A stretch of DNA of 64,000 nucleotides from UBA2287 sp037442025 (GCA_037442025.1 JBBIRB010000003.1:1-64000); one strand, 5' to 3'. Positions 6,981 to 17,617 are shown, counted from the stretch's first letter. The notes: generated by a model from the sequence alone, not told the origin. Numbers and translations: made by a program.

Positions 6981-7784
6981 CTACTTCTTTAATTTAAACT
7001 GCTCAAATAATTTAGCAGTTGTACTTTTTGATAAGGTTGTGGTAATATTCGTAGTTGAGCCTCCTGTATAATATACCTTGAAGGTCAGCGTAAGAGTTCC
7101 AGCAGTTGTATTATATGTTCCAGAACCATCCATTTCATAAACGTCCGGATAATCCGTTTCGCCAATTTTTTGTCTCCGGATGGTAAGATTATTGCCACAA
7201 CTGAATTCGACAACACAGGAACCATCTCCTACAGTCCAGGTTTCACCCCAAGAACTTGAAATAAATCCTGCAAGAGTCCTTAGTTTTAACTCGTTGAGGT
7301 TCGCAGTTTTGGTAGCAACCACCGGATTTGAAACTGCTGATCCGGTGCCAGTCCAGTTGCCAACTAGGGCATCCATATTGTAAGGACAGAATGGTGTTAA
7401 AGTAATAGTTCGCTCTTTAACTGGGCTAACTAAGCCACCTGCGGTAGTTTCAACAACCGAAATAGTGCCTGTTGTAAGTACACTCGATTGTGGAAAAGTA
7501 ATGTATGCTCTACTAGGGTATACAGCATCGACCATAATTGTAGCGGCTACGTTATTAGCATTTTTAGCCGACCATGCAAAGGTAGACCCTCCCCGATGAG
7601 GAACAGTGTAGGTAGTTGGATAAGCAGTAAGTCCATGAGCTGCAATTTCACCGGGACCGTTTATGCTCATTACAATAGGTTCAATTAGATTGTAGTTATA
7701 ATCGTTCTTCTCTTCACAGGCGTTAAATGCTAACGCAGAACCTAATGCAATAAAGATTAAAATTAATATCTTCTTATGTTTCAT
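6981..7784 (-). CDS. SusCD-associated surface lipoprotein
   Basis: A lipoprotein of 267 residues when started at the Met that begins MKHKKILIL; an upstream in-frame start would add 17 non-signal residues. The lipobox is AFNA-Cys23. About residues 35-130 are Ig/PKD-like beta-rich sequence (TFAWSAKNAN, AYITFPQSS). The C-terminal domain contains WGETWTVGDGSC and YEMDGSGTYN, which recur in the remnant at 4686. It lies 64 bp after the SusD gene at 7849 and is followed by a terminator, so it is the last gene of susC-susD-lipoprotein. In such units the extra lipoprotein usually contributes to surface ligand binding; the ligand here is unknown. Confidence 0.78.
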   Translation of the reverse strand: MKHKKILILIFIALGSALAFNACEEKNDYNYNLIEPIVMSINGPGEIAAHGLTAYPTTYTVPHRGGSTFAWSAKNANNVAATIMVDAVYPSRAYITFPQSSVLTTGTISVVETTAGGLVSPVKERTITLTPFCPYNMDALVGNWTGTGSAVSNPVVATKTANLNELKLRTLAGFISSSWGETWTVGDGSCVVEFSCGNNLTIRRQKIGETDYPDVYEMDGSGTYNTTAGTLTLTFKVYYTGGSTTNITTTLSKSTTAKLFEQFKLKK

Positions 7785-7848
7785 AGCATTATATGTTAAT
7801 TTAACATTATTAAAAAAGTTTAAAATCCATTTCAAATTTCCTTAAAAA

Positions 7849-9468
7849 TTACGGAGTAAATGTGAAATGATAAAATGGCCATATCCATTGTCCTTTATTG
7901 GAAGTATTAATACCGTCTGGTATGGGTGTTACTCCTCCAAATGAATAAATCGGGATATTGAGTACACCTAATTCTTTGCCAGGAACTGGAAAATGAAGCG
8001 GGGTACCATATTGCAGCATGTCTTTACGCCTCATGTCACTGAAAGCCATAAAGAACCCGTTATGGAAAAGTTCAATTTGTCTTTCATAAAATATTGCATT
8101 ATGAACTGCAACCTCAGTTGCAGCAACATCTGCTAATCCACCTCGGGATTTGCGAGGCAACGAAGCATTATTTAATATCGCAGCAGCTCCGGTGTAATCG
8201 CCTGTTGAGCGAGCCAATGCTTCTGCTTTCATCAATTGAACTTCATATGCGCGTAGTTCTCTTAAGGGACCGCGAGATTCGCCCATAAACAAGCCTTCTG
8301 TACTTGTAGTAGCCGGAAAATCGTAACGACTATGTCTATAGTGTGAAAAGTGCCAACCTCCTCTTTCAGGTCTAAAGTCGTTGGCTGCTTTAAACTCAAA
8401 ATCCACAGCAAATCGTAAGTCACTACTTACAGCTTGCCCGGCAGGCGTTAAATTATGAGGGTTTGGTGCGCCAAGGGTAGCTAAACCAGATTGGTCGGTT
8501 GGATACCTAACTGGGTAAAGCGGATCGAGAAGATTGATAACACGGCAATCGACACGTCCCCATCCATCTTGTCTTAAATACTTAATATTTAAATCGTACC
8601 ACGAACCACCATCCCAAGGTAACCCTTGTCCTTCAGGAGCAAAATCGACGGTAATACCCGCATTTGCAAAAGTTACAACATTTGCCCATGTATACTTGGT
8701 AGTCCAACTCAAATTGTCGTTTTGAGCTTTGGTACGTGCACCCATTGTTAAGAATCTGGCTGCATACGAGTTTGCTAATTGTGCTAAATACGTATTGTTT
8801 ATAGTCATCCCATTTACAGCACCAGCTCCCCAGGTAAATGTATTGGCATTACAAACTGCGACAGCTTTGGCGAGTTCCTCAACAGCGGCTTCTAATACCT
8901 CGTTCCATGGCTTCATCACTAGGTTTGATAAATCGCTATCATGATAGGGGATAAGAGCTTGGTCGAATACTAGTCCTAAATGGCCCAAAGCAACTCCACG
9001 AATAAAATAACCAGTTGCTTCTACCATTTTATTATCGGCGCCGTTAACACCAATTTGCATTGGGTTGGTAGGAGCAAGAATTAACTGCAAAGCATCATTA
9101 ACCTGCGAGATAGACCCATACAAAGCATACCACAAATTTTCAGTCATATCGGCATCACCATAGGAGGGGTCATTGTTCCATGCAGCACGCGGTTCGATTG
9201 ACATAGCTCGCCAAGCAAAATTCCCCCAACTTACAGTGGAGTGGTCGGCAATAACATCAGCAGTCATGTTAATATTATAGTCCTTAATTGCCTGCCAGAA
9301 GGATAAAAATGAGGCTTGAACCAAATTTTTCACATCATCCGGCGAGTTCAAAACTCTTTCCTTGTCCGGTTGGTTGCTATTTTCAACCTCTAACTTTTCG
9401 CATCCTGTATTAATTCCCAGAATCAATATTAATGCTATAGCTATTGTTTTTACAATTTGTCTTTTCAT
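7849..9468 (-). CDS. susD: SusD/RagB-family lipoprotein (unit 1)
   Basis: A 539-residue SusD/RagB lipoprotein with lipobox NTG-Cys23. The N-terminal region DVKNLVQASFLSFWQ and helical repeats with YFIRGVALGHLGLVFDQ are typical of the TPR scaffold. The C-terminal RQIELFHNGFFMAFSDMRRKDML corresponds to the family's RxxEFxxEGxRxxDLxR block, split here as two short stretches. It starts 26 bp after the paired SusC stop. The protein should form the lid of the SusC transporter at the outer surface. Substrate cannot be read from sequence, and no degradative enzyme sits nearby. Confidence 0.92.
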   Translation of the reverse strand: MKRQIVKTIAIALILILGINTGCEKLEVENSNQPDKERVLNSPDDVKNLVQASFLSFWQAIKDYNINMTADVIADHSTVSWGNFAWRAMSIEPRAAWNNDPSYGDADMTENLWYALYGSISQVNDALQLILAPTNPMQIGVNGADNKMVEATGYFIRGVALGHLGLVFDQALIPYHDSDLSNLVMKPWNEVLEAAVEELAKAVAVCNANTFTWGAGAVNGMTINNTYLAQLANSYAARFLTMGARTKAQNDNLSWTTKYTWANVVTFANAGITVDFAPEGQGLPWDGGSWYDLNIKYLRQDGWGRVDCRVINLLDPLYPVRYPTDQSGLATLGAPNPHNLTPAGQAVSSDLRFAVDFEFKAANDFRPERGGWHFSHYRHSRYDFPATTSTEGLFMGESRGPLRELRAYEVQLMKAEALARSTGDYTGAAAILNNASLPRKSRGGLADVAATEVAVHNAIFYERQIELFHNGFFMAFSDMRRKDMLQYGTPLHFPVPGKELGVLNIPIYSFGGVTPIPDGINTSNKGQWIWPFYHFTFTP

Positions 9469-9494
9469 TTCTTCTTTTGTTTAAAAGGGTCGTA

Positions 9495-12400
9495 CTAGAA
9501 AGTAAATTCTAGTGAGAAAGTGAATGTACGGTAGTTCGGATAATTGAACATATCAATATAGTAGTTAGTAGAGTTGCTAAAATCAGCTTGAGCAACTTCC
9601 GGATCCCAACCACTATACTTAGAGAAGGTAAGAAGATTTCGGCCAATTACACCAAATTTTAGGCTACCCAAGAAGTTAACCCCCATTTTCCCAAGAGTTT
9701 CCTTGTTAAGAGTATAATATAAAGAGGCTTCTCTTAGTTTTAGATAAGTGCCATCCTCGGTAAAATAAGAATTGGGCTCATTAACCCTGTAAAAGGCCTG
9801 GTAGTAAGTTGTTACTTTCTTCTGATTTTCAGGTTTTCCTGACTGATCAAAGTCTCCATGGCGCTCATCGCGATATAACCATTGTTTGGTTTGATTATAA
9901 ACATCTCCACCTTGTTTCCAATGCCATAGCATATTAAGTGAAAGTCCTTTATATGCAAAAGTATTCATAAACGAAAGGTTGAAGTCGGGGTTCATATTTG
10001 CGATACGAACAAATGCTTCACGACCATTAGCATCATTTAATCTGATTGGTGTTTCGTTAATAGTACCTTCTGTGCCTTTGCGAATTACGTAACCATCAGA
10101 ATTAACGGTGAAGTCATTAATAGTTAAACCCGATGGGAGTTGTAAGGCCATTTGGTCTAAAGTTCTTACCCAATCTCCACCGTACATGGTTCCAAATACT
10201 TCACCCTGACGAATATAGAATACTTGTAAATCGTTAATTGTTGGACCAGTTCTGAATGGAGCAGCATTTAATTTAGAAATTTCCTGGGTTATTTTGTCGA
10301 AATTAAAGGTTAATTTCCATTTTAGGTCTGGTTTGTTTATTGGTGTAATACCTAATGTGAATTCTAGTGCTTTTGCAGAAATATCAGCTGCATTTTGCCA
10401 TTGGTAACGGAAACCAGAGGCAGCAGGAAGTGGCACATTGTAAAATGCACCCTCAGTAAGTATATCTGCATAGGTTGCTTCGAAATCAATAAACTTAAAC
10501 AGCTCCATATTTAGCCCAAACTCCAATTCCTTGGTTGTGCTTGGCTTTAGATCTTTGTTTCCAATCGTATTTTTTGTTAATGAACCTTGGGATAATGAAT
10601 AGGTTTCATATTGATAATTAAAACCAGGACGTTGACCTGATGTCCCATACGAAACTCTAAACTTAAGTTCGTTTAAGCCATCAATTTGCAAATCCTCCGA
10701 GATACGATAGGCTGCAGACGCCCTGAAGTATGGATTCCATCTATTATTTGCACCAAAAAGTGAAGAACCATCATAACGACCCAATAAAGATACAATATAC
10801 CGATCTTTATAATCTGCATCAAAAATTCCAAAAAAGTTTCTAGCCCTAGTTTCTTCCTCTGTCGAACGGATTGCGTTGTATGAATCACTTTCAATAGCAT
10901 TCAAGGAATTTATCCCAGAAACAACTAAATCCGATGCATTGATATCAAAGAAATTAGATTTATACCCCTCATATAAGTAACTGACTTTACCCCTAATTAT
11001 TAGGTCGCCAAAAGTTTTATTAATATTTGCAGTAAAACTGTAGTTTTGGCTAAAAGCTTCTGATGAATACTTATAAATACCACCTTGAGTTTCTGCCTGG
11101 CTAGTATTAAAACCCTTAGGCCTATAGTTTTCATTAATTGTATTTTGTCTTTCAATACTATATGCAGCACTGAAGTTTAGCCAATCTAATGCAAAATAGT
11201 TAGCCTGGAAACTTTGTAGGATGTTTTTTCTTTCAAGATTTCTCTTTTGATAGAAGAGAGCATGTAATGGATTCCCATTATCTACTTGCCAAGGGTTTGG
11301 GTGAATTGCATAATGAGGGAGTAAAGAACCCGCAGGAGCATCACGATCAATATCAGTATCAGGTTCAAAGAAAAGTAAATCAAAAAATGCAGATCCTTGT
11401 CCACCTCCCCAGCCATCGGTGAAACGTCCACTTGCCACATCAATCTTATTTTGTGTTACAAGGGATGTAGAAGAGAGTGAGAATTTCTCACCGAGCCAGT
11501 GGTCGGCATTTAAACGGAAATTTTGTCTCGACGAGCCATTCGAATTCCATACAATACCCGAGTTGTTTGAATTTTCGAATGAGGTAAAAATAGCAGTTTT
11601 GCCTGAATTGTGTGCTACCCCAATATAGTTAGAATAAAATGTTCCTTGTTGAAAAACCCTATCCTGGTGATCAAAGTAAAGAGCATATGGATTATCGGCA
11701 TACCTGTCAAAATCAACCAAACGATTACCTGATATTCCAGCAGCCTGCCCTCCAGCATAACCTGCTGGGTAAGTTACACCAGCATACTTGGTAAATTTAT
11801 TGAAATCTTGCCAATCTGAAGCTAACTGGTAAGCATGGTGCTTAGACAATTCAATTTTTTTAGGGAGGTTTGAGAAACCATACTCATTTCTCACTTTTAC
11901 ACTGGTTGTACCCTCTTTAGCAGTATTGCCTCTTTTTGATTTAATGGCAATAACCCCTGCACCTGCACGTGAACCATAAAGTGCTGATGCTGCTGCTCCT
12001 TTAACTACTTCAATGGCCTCAATATCATCAACGTTGATGTCGGCTAATTCGCCTTCCATCATAATCCCGTCAAGAATGATTAATGGCTTAGAGTCGCCAA
12101 GAAGGCTAGTTGAGCCCCTTAATCGGATACTGGCACCAAGACCTGGGTTACCGCTTGATTGAACAACCGTAATGCCAGATATCTTACCTTGTAGAGCCGA
12201 TGCGGCTGATGTGGCGGGAACTGCTTCTAAAGTTTCTGCACTAACCTTATCAACGGTAACACTCAGTTTTTTACGGGGCGTTGCACCTGCAACGCCAGTA
12301 ACAATTATTTCCTCTAGAGCAACTGCGTCACTTTCAAGCGCAACATCAATTACTTTTCTACCACCAATTGAAACTTCCTGAGTTTTATAGCCCATAAAGC

Positions 12401-12620
12401 TGAAAATAAGTGTGGTAGCGTTCGTTGGGGTGTTGAGTGAATACTTGCCTGAACCATCAGTCGTAGTACCAACTGTGGTTCCTTTAACAATAACCGATAC
12501 CCCGGGTAAGGGTCCTTCCTCGGCACTGGTAACAGTACCGGTGATTTGCACAGTTTGCGCCTGCAAGAAATTAATTCCCACAAACACAAAGCATGCAAGG
12601 AAAACACAAAGTTTTTTCAT
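9495..12620 (-). CDS. susC: SusC/RagA TonB-linked outer-membrane transporter (unit 1)
   Basis: A 1041-residue TonB-dependent transporter. Order: signal peptide (1-22), carboxypeptidase-D-regulatory-like domain (about 24-100), TonB box-like LEEIIVTG (102-109), plug (about 115-225, with VVKGAAASALYGSRAG and GVIAIKSKRG), then the 22-strand barrel ending in the canonical terminal Phe (SLEFTF). The plug start VAGATPRKKLSVTVDK departs from the usual VVGYGTQKK form, so it belongs to a different SusC subgroup from its two neighbours. Together with the SusD at 7849 it should import a large ligand across the outer membrane using ExbBD-TonB energy. The first 110 residues are nearly the same as in the other two SusC proteins. 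Confidence 0.95.
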   Translation of the reverse strand: MKKLCVFLACFVFVGINFLQAQTVQITGTVTSAEEGPLPGVSVIVKGTTVGTTTDGSGKYSLNTPTNATTLIFSFMGYKTQEVSIGGRKVIDVALESDAVALEEIIVTGVAGATPRKKLSVTVDKVSAETLEAVPATSAASALQGKISGITVVQSSGNPGLGASIRLRGSTSLLGDSKPLIILDGIMMEGELADINVDDIEAIEVVKGAAASALYGSRAGAGVIAIKSKRGNTAKEGTTSVKVRNEYGFSNLPKKIELSKHHAYQLASDWQDFNKFTKYAGVTYPAGYAGGQAAGISGNRLVDFDRYADNPYALYFDHQDRVFQQGTFYSNYIGVAHNSGKTAIFTSFENSNNSGIVWNSNGSSRQNFRLNADHWLGEKFSLSSTSLVTQNKIDVASGRFTDGWGGGQGSAFFDLLFFEPDTDIDRDAPAGSLLPHYAIHPNPWQVDNGNPLHALFYQKRNLERKNILQSFQANYFALDWLNFSAAYSIERQNTINENYRPKGFNTSQAETQGGIYKYSSEAFSQNYSFTANINKTFGDLIIRGKVSYLYEGYKSNFFDINASDLVVSGINSLNAIESDSYNAIRSTEEETRARNFFGIFDADYKDRYIVSLLGRYDGSSLFGANNRWNPYFRASAAYRISEDLQIDGLNELKFRVSYGTSGQRPGFNYQYETYSLSQGSLTKNTIGNKDLKPSTTKELEFGLNMELFKFIDFEATYADILTEGAFYNVPLPAASGFRYQWQNAADISAKALEFTLGITPINKPDLKWKLTFNFDKITQEISKLNAAPFRTGPTINDLQVFYIRQGEVFGTMYGGDWVRTLDQMALQLPSGLTINDFTVNSDGYVIRKGTEGTINETPIRLNDANGREAFVRIANMNPDFNLSFMNTFAYKGLSLNMLWHWKQGGDVYNQTKQWLYRDERHGDFDQSGKPENQKKVTTYYQAFYRVNEPNSYFTEDGTYLKLREASLYYTLNKETLGKMGVNFLGSLKFGVIGRNLLTFSKYSGWDPEVAQADFSNSTNYYIDMFNYPNYRTFTFSLEFTF
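12283..12620 (-). repeat. Conserved SusC N-terminal cassette, copy 1
   Basis: The signal peptide, regulatory-like domain and TonB box of this SusC closely match those of the SusC genes ending at 17508 and 22743, including long runs of identical DNA such as CCCGGGTAAGGG within it. The barrels diverge, which points to recombination or selection confined to the N-terminus. Confidence 0.75.
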
Positions 12621-12629
12621 AGGTTAAAT

Positions 12630-12677
12630 TTTAGGTTAGGTGTGTTAATTATGTTATAACAAAACAAATTTAGGTTA
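12630..12677 (-). promoter_or_regulatory. TAACCTAAA motifs in the unit 1 susC leader
   Basis: Read on the minus strand, TAACCTAAA occurs at 12677-12669 and again at 12638-12630. The same 9-mer occurs once upstream of each of the other two susC genes. It may be a shared operator, promoter extension or leader element. Confidence 0.4.
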
Positions 12678-12696
12678 ATGAAGTATTAATTGCAAG
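12665..12696 (-). promoter_or_regulatory. Candidate promoter of susC unit 1
   Basis: On the minus strand CTTG (12696-12693, one mismatch to the -33 TTTG), a 20-bp spacer and TAAATTTG (12672-12665, a full match to TAnnTTTG) fit the Bacteroidota promoter. The start codon is about 45 bp downstream of the -7 box. Confidence 0.6.
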
Positions 12697-12750
12697 GAGA
12701 ATTGGTATTTTTTTCAGTAAATATGGACTATTTAAAATGGTTACTAATAT

Positions 12751-12787
12751 AAAAAAAACAGCGGCCACTCAACTGAATGGCCGCTGT
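12751..12787 (-). terminator. Terminator of SusC/SusD unit 2
   Basis: The stem CAGCGGCCA paired with TGGCCGCTG is flanked on the minus strand by a run of eight T. It lies 20 bp after the SusD stop at 12807. Confidence 0.88.
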
Positions 12788-12806
12788 AATTGAAAAGAAA
12801 TAAATA

Positions 12807-14306
12807 TTATGGTGCAGGATTAGGCACGGTATTGTTTTGCTGAATTAATAAGTTTGTATTAAGTTCAGTTTGAGGAATAGGCCATACATAGGTAATGGTA
12901 GTTACAGGCACTGCACTAACAGTTCCCTTGGCTGCAAAATTGGCTTGTCTCCGCATCAAATCCATGCTTATTTGGCCCTCGCCCAGGAACTCGAGGTTAC
13001 GTTCTAACCAAAGTCGGCTAAGGAAAGCATTAACATCGGCAAAATCTCCAGCTGCCATATCGGTAGCAGTTGGGTTGGAGCGTTTGAAAACAGCATTAAG
13101 CAATGCAACTGCTCTGGTTGGATTAGTTGCCCAGTTTGCTCTGGCTTCTGCCTCTGCTAGGTTTAGCAGTACTTCTGCCCAACGAATTACTGGTGCCCAA
13201 TCGGAGTGAGGGAATGATAAGTATTTAGCAATATACTGGTTGGCGCCAGTTCCTGTAACAAGCAGTTTACGTGCATCGGTAGCAACAAAAGTTGGATCGC
13301 TCCAAATTGCACCTGCTGCAATATTAAGTGAATACTCGTTGTTGCCAACTGGAGATGCAGAGAAATAATGTCCTAAGCCATTCTGAGTACCCGGTAGCTC
13401 GGTAGAGGTAAATGGCATTGAAAATAGGGATTCTCTGGTTGTGTAGGGAGTTCTAAATATTCCCTCAAAGGTTGCATTAAGCCCATTAAGCACACCAACA
13501 GTTGAGTTGAAAGGAGCTGTAGCGGGAACCATTTTATTGGCCTCAGCAATAACATTGGGCCAATCGCTCATATGTAGGTACACTTTAGTTTTAAGGGCAA
13601 TCACAGTATTTTTATGAATATGCGATGTGAAAGCTGCAGAGTTTGCAGTACCAGCAGTTACAGTTGGCAGTAAAGTTTCAGCAGTATTTAAGTCGGTTAA
13701 AATTTGGGTGTAGGTTTGAGCAAGGGTAGAACGTGCTTTGTTATTTTCACCACCCGATTTGTTACCAACTAAACTAAGTAGTGCACCTGGTGCCTGTGGA
13801 TTCCTATTGTAAGGCCAAGCATAAAGTGTAGTTACATGGAAGTGGGCAAGTGCACGAAGAGCCAGAGCTTCTCCTCTAAACTGATTGTATTCAGCTTGAG
13901 TGATGATTCCTTTTGTTACTGGATCGGCTGCCAATAGTCCCTCCATAAAGAGGTTGGTACGATTTATTGCCGTATAAATTTGCCCCCATAAATTTTGCAC
14001 TTCATTGGCACTTGCAGTAATGGAGTGGTTCCATGTTAGCAACCCAGTTACACCATTACTTTGCCTATTGATAAACTCATTGCTCCTAATGTCATTGTAA
14101 ACCTGGAAGCGTCCGCCAAGATAGTTACCGTGGCGAAAGGCAGCATACATTCCCTTAACTTGAGCAATAATACGATCCCTGGTATCGAAAGACACTTGAT
14201 CAGACATTGTAGTTTCAGGTAATGGTTCTAGGTAGTCCTGATAGCATGAATTCAGGGCAATTACAGAAAGAACCAGAACGAGTGAATATTTTAATGTTTT
14301 TTTCAT
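12807..14306 (-). CDS. susD: SusD/RagB-family lipoprotein (unit 2)
   Basis: A 499-residue SusD lipoprotein with lipobox LNS-Cys21 and the family opening YQDYLEPLPETTMSD. Conserved blocks include GEALALRALAHFHVTTLYAWPY (a TPR helix pair) and the C-terminal segment LWLERNLEFLGEGQISMDLMRR, the RxxEFxxEGxRxxDLxR signature. YVWPIPQTELNTN near the end is the typical SusD C-terminal turn. It starts 20 bp after the stop of the paired SusC and ends the transcript at the hairpin 12751-12787. It should cap the unit 2 transporter; substrate unknown. Confidence 0.95.
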   Translation of the reverse strand: MKKTLKYSLVLVLSVIALNSCYQDYLEPLPETTMSDQVSFDTRDRIIAQVKGMYAAFRHGNYLGGRFQVYNDIRSNEFINRQSNGVTGLLTWNHSITASANEVQNLWGQIYTAINRTNLFMEGLLAADPVTKGIITQAEYNQFRGEALALRALAHFHVTTLYAWPYNRNPQAPGALLSLVGNKSGGENNKARSTLAQTYTQILTDLNTAETLLPTVTAGTANSAAFTSHIHKNTVIALKTKVYLHMSDWPNVIAEANKMVPATAPFNSTVGVLNGLNATFEGIFRTPYTTRESLFSMPFTSTELPGTQNGLGHYFSASPVGNNEYSLNIAAGAIWSDPTFVATDARKLLVTGTGANQYIAKYLSFPHSDWAPVIRWAEVLLNLAEAEARANWATNPTRAVALLNAVFKRSNPTATDMAAGDFADVNAFLSRLWLERNLEFLGEGQISMDLMRRQANFAAKGTVSAVPVTTITYVWPIPQTELNTNLLIQQNNTVPNPAP

Positions 14307-14326
14307 ATCTCAAATGTTTAGTAGGG

Positions 14327-17300
14327 TTAAAAAGTAAGGTTAATACCAAATGAGAATGTTCTCGCCTGAGGTACGGTATTCCTATCTACGCCAGGTGCCA
14401 AATTGGTGTCTCCCATCGATGAAATTTCTGGGTCGGCTCCAGTATACTTGGTAAGTGTATATAGATTAAAGCCTTGAGCATACAACCTCATACTGCTAAT
14501 ATTAGCCTTTTTCAAAAGGGCATGAGTGAAGGTAAAGCCTAGTCCAATGTTTCTTAACTTAACAAAATCTCCCTTTTCAACGTTCTGCGATTGAACCATA
14601 GTTGAACCGTTGGAAACATTGTCGCCCCAAACCAGACGTGGAATATCGGTAATGTCGCCGGGGTTTCTCCAGTACGTTTCGTAAACCTCAACGGAGTTAT
14701 TCCAGTTGCGTTGGTCGCGAAGGCCAGCCTTTGAACCATTATAAACATAAAAGTCCAAAGCGTATGTTAATCCAATGTTCATATCAATACTCAAGAAATC
14801 TGTTGCTTTGAAATTGAATGAATTGTCAAGCCCTCCGAAAATTTTTGGAGTTGTATTGCCAAGAACTACACCATCATTGCTAATGTCAAGTCCACGTGAA
14901 AATGTTCCGTCCTCGTTAATCCACCTCTGAGCAGGTGCATTTTGATGGTTGTAATAAACAACAGATGTGGTTCCATCCGTATTTCTCCTTTGGAACATTC
15001 TTCTACCGGTGGCCGGATCAACACCAAGGGTTTGAACACCCCAAATGCTACCTATTGAGTGCCCAACTAAAGTACGGTTGGTGGTTTCGAGTTGAGTAAT
15101 CCCAGCAATAAAGGGTACTCCAGGGGCTAATTCAGTTACCTCATTCTTTAAAGTGCCCAAGTTGAAGGTAGTAACCCAGGTAAAGTTGTTAGTTCTAACG
15201 TTATTGCTTGTTAAATTCAACTCAATACCAGTATTGTACATGGCGCCAATATTCTGTGGTACAACGTTGNNNNNNNNNNNNNNNNNNNNNNNNNNNNNNN
15301 GGAATATGGAACATTAAGAATTAAACCATCAATGTCGTTTTTGTACCAGCCCAATTCAACCTGAAACCTATCTCTAAATAATGCAAACGAGGCTCCTATG
15401 TCGATTTTATTGCTGCTTTCCCAACCTAGATTCGGGTTGCCTGCGCTTGAGAAAAACAAAGTTCCGCTTCCATTATATACATCGGCACTGTATTGGAAAA
15501 GTGATGCATAATTACCAACACCGCTTATATTTCCAACTTTACCATAACTGGCTTTTAGTCTTAGGTCGTTTACAATATCGGTCATTCCGCTAAAAAATGC
15601 TTCATTCGATATGTTCCACATAACTGAAGCACCACCAAATGTTCCGAACTTTTTACCCGCTGCTAAACCAGAGAATCCGTCACGACGGGCACTAACTTCT
15701 ATATAGTATTTTTTAGCCCAGTTCAAATTCAAACGACTGAATGCCGATATGAAGTAATTCTCTGCTAACATTGCAGCCGGGGGTGCCTGTGGAGTTGTAA
15801 ATGCGCTCTGATAATTGTCGAGGTCGGCAAAAACGTGTCCTGTGCGATTACCAGACCAACCATTAAAAGTAGTGTGCTGCTCTTCAGAACCAATCAGGGC
15901 GTTAATGTTAAGATTTTCAGCAACTGTGGTCATGTAGTTAATGGTATTGGTCCAATTCCAGCGGTTGCGACGGTCGAGATAATTAAATGCTTCACCACCC
16001 CTTGTCCTGCCGTCACCATGTAATGGGTTCCAGAATGTTTTCGATTCAAGAGCACTATTATCCATACCAAAAGCAGTTCTTACAAATAATCCCTTTAGTA
16101 GGGTTATGTTACCATAAACATTGGCTATTATACGATCGCTTTCGGCTGTATTGTAGTTTTTATCGAATAAAAACTGTGGATGGAAGAAACCTACAGGTTG
16201 AGTATTTCCAAAAAGCCCAACCCTATTGTTTGGAATATCTAAATTGTAGTCGCCATTAGCAAGGAAAGCAGGAACCAAGGGAGCTGTTACAAATGCTAAA
16301 CGACCGGCACCAGAAGTTGCAAAATTTGCTCCGGCAAGAGATCCAGATTGTGGCGCATTTGTAAAAGCATTGGTAATATTGAAATTACCTCCAATAGTAA
16401 GGAAATCTGTTGCCTTGTGCTCAAGGTTTAGGCGAGCATTCTTACGCTGGTAACTATTAGTTACAATCATACCTTCAGCATCCTGATAACCAACTGACAT
16501 GAAGTAGTTAGTTGTTTTATTGCCACCCGATACAGTAAGAGCATGATTTTGCTGCATTCCGGTACGATAAATTAAATCGCTCCATTTTGTGTCAATGTAA
16601 TTATCATTTTCAGTAACTACAGTGCCACTAATATTCCTAAGCGAATAAGCTGCTGGTAAACCTGAATTGGCCAAAGCTCTGTTTTTGACCTCAACAAATT
16701 GTCTTGCATTTAACACATCAAACACTCTATAGGGCGAAGTGTATCCAAGTGATGCATCGTAGGTAACGCTTACTTTACCTTCCGAACCTTTTTTAGTTGT
16801 AATAAGAATAACACCATTTGCAGCGCGCGATCCGTAAATAGCAGTAGCTGAAGCATCTTTTAGAACCTCGACCGAAGCAATATCGGAAGGATTGATGTCG
16901 CCAAGCATGTTAACGGCGGCTGCGTTTCTTGAAAGGTCGCCGGTAAAAATGGGCACCCCGTCAACCACAACCAGTGGGCTGGAACTAGAGGAGATTGAAT
17001 TTACACCACGAACCCTGATAACAGGGGGGTTGCCCAAAACTCCGTTGGGCATAGTGATTGTAACACCAGCTGCCTTACCCTGAAGTGCTTGGTCAAAAGA
17101 TTGTACTGGAATTGCCTTTAGATTCTCCCCTTTTACAGAAGAAACTGAACCAGATACGTCGCGTTTGTACTGGATACCATATCCTACAACCACAATCTCT
17201 TCTAGAGCCAAAGCATCCGACTCTAAAACAACATCAATGACCCTTCTGCCGGCAATGGCCACATCCTGGGTTTTGTAACCCATGAAGCTGAATGTGAGGG

Positions 17301-17508
17301 TGGTGGCGTTTGCAGGAACACCAATGCTGTACTTACCTGCTCCATCGGTAGTGGTACCAATTGTTGTTCCTTTTGCAATAATAGAAACCCCGGGTAAGGG
17401 CCCTTCCTCGGCACTGCTAACAGTACCGGTAATTTGCACTGTTTGCGCCTGAAGGAAATTAAGTCCGGCAAACACAAAACACGCAAAGAAAAAGCATAGT
17501 TTTTTCAT
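14327..17508 (-). CDS. susC: SusC/RagA TonB-linked outer-membrane transporter (unit 2), crossed by an assembly gap
   Basis: One gene, read as two frames because of 31 Ns at 15270-15300. The upstream part encodes signal peptide, regulatory-like domain, TonB box LEEIVVVG, plug (QALQGKAAGV, VEVLKDASATAIYGSRAANG) and most of the barrel, up to LILNVPYS. The downstream part resumes as NVVPQNIGAMYNTGIELNL and ends in the terminal FGINLTF. To restore the frame the missing length must be 2 mod 3, and 31 is not, so the gap length is a placeholder. The full product would be about 1060 residues. It pairs with the SusD at 12807. I do not regard it as a pseudogene. Confidence 0.92.
15270..15300. other. Assembly gap (31 N)
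   Basis: This run of Ns interrupts susC unit 2 in the last third of the barrel. Frame analysis of both sides shows that the stated length cannot be exact. Confidence 0.99.
17170..17508 (-). repeat. Conserved SusC N-terminal cassette, copy 2
   Basis: This is the second copy of the near-identical signal peptide, regulatory-like domain and TonB-box block. It shares EEGPLPGVSI and FSFMGYKTQDVAI with copy 3 and FLQAQTVQITGTV with copy 1. Confidence 0.75.
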
Positions 17509-17517
17509 AGGTTAGAA

Positions 17518-17562
17518 TTTAGGTTACAGTTGTTAAGAATGTTCTAAACGGTGCTAATATAA
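17518..17562 (-). promoter_or_regulatory. Shared leader motifs of susC unit 2
   Basis: TAACCTAAA reads on the minus strand at 17526-17518, and a second TAACCT lies directly before the ATG. TTATATTAGC at 17562-17553 is identical to a string in the unit 3 leader (22807-22798) and may hold the -7 region. Confidence 0.4.
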
Positions 17563-17579
17563 TTTAACATTTTTTAATA

Positions 17580-17617
17580 TAAAAAAAAAGAGGATGTTTT
17601 TTATAAACATCCTCTTT
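17580..17617 (-). terminator. Terminator of SusC/SusD unit 3
   Basis: A 13-bp perfect stem, AAAGAGGATGTTT (17587-17599) with AAACATCCTCTTT (17605-17617) and a 5-nt loop, is followed on the minus strand by a T-run. It lies 20 bp after the lipoprotein stop at 17637. Confidence 0.9.

Noticed and set aside
15217..15241. Apparent overlap of two susC-like frames around the N run
   Set aside because: This is an artefact of the Ns, which allow a spurious frame across the gap. Both belong to one gene.
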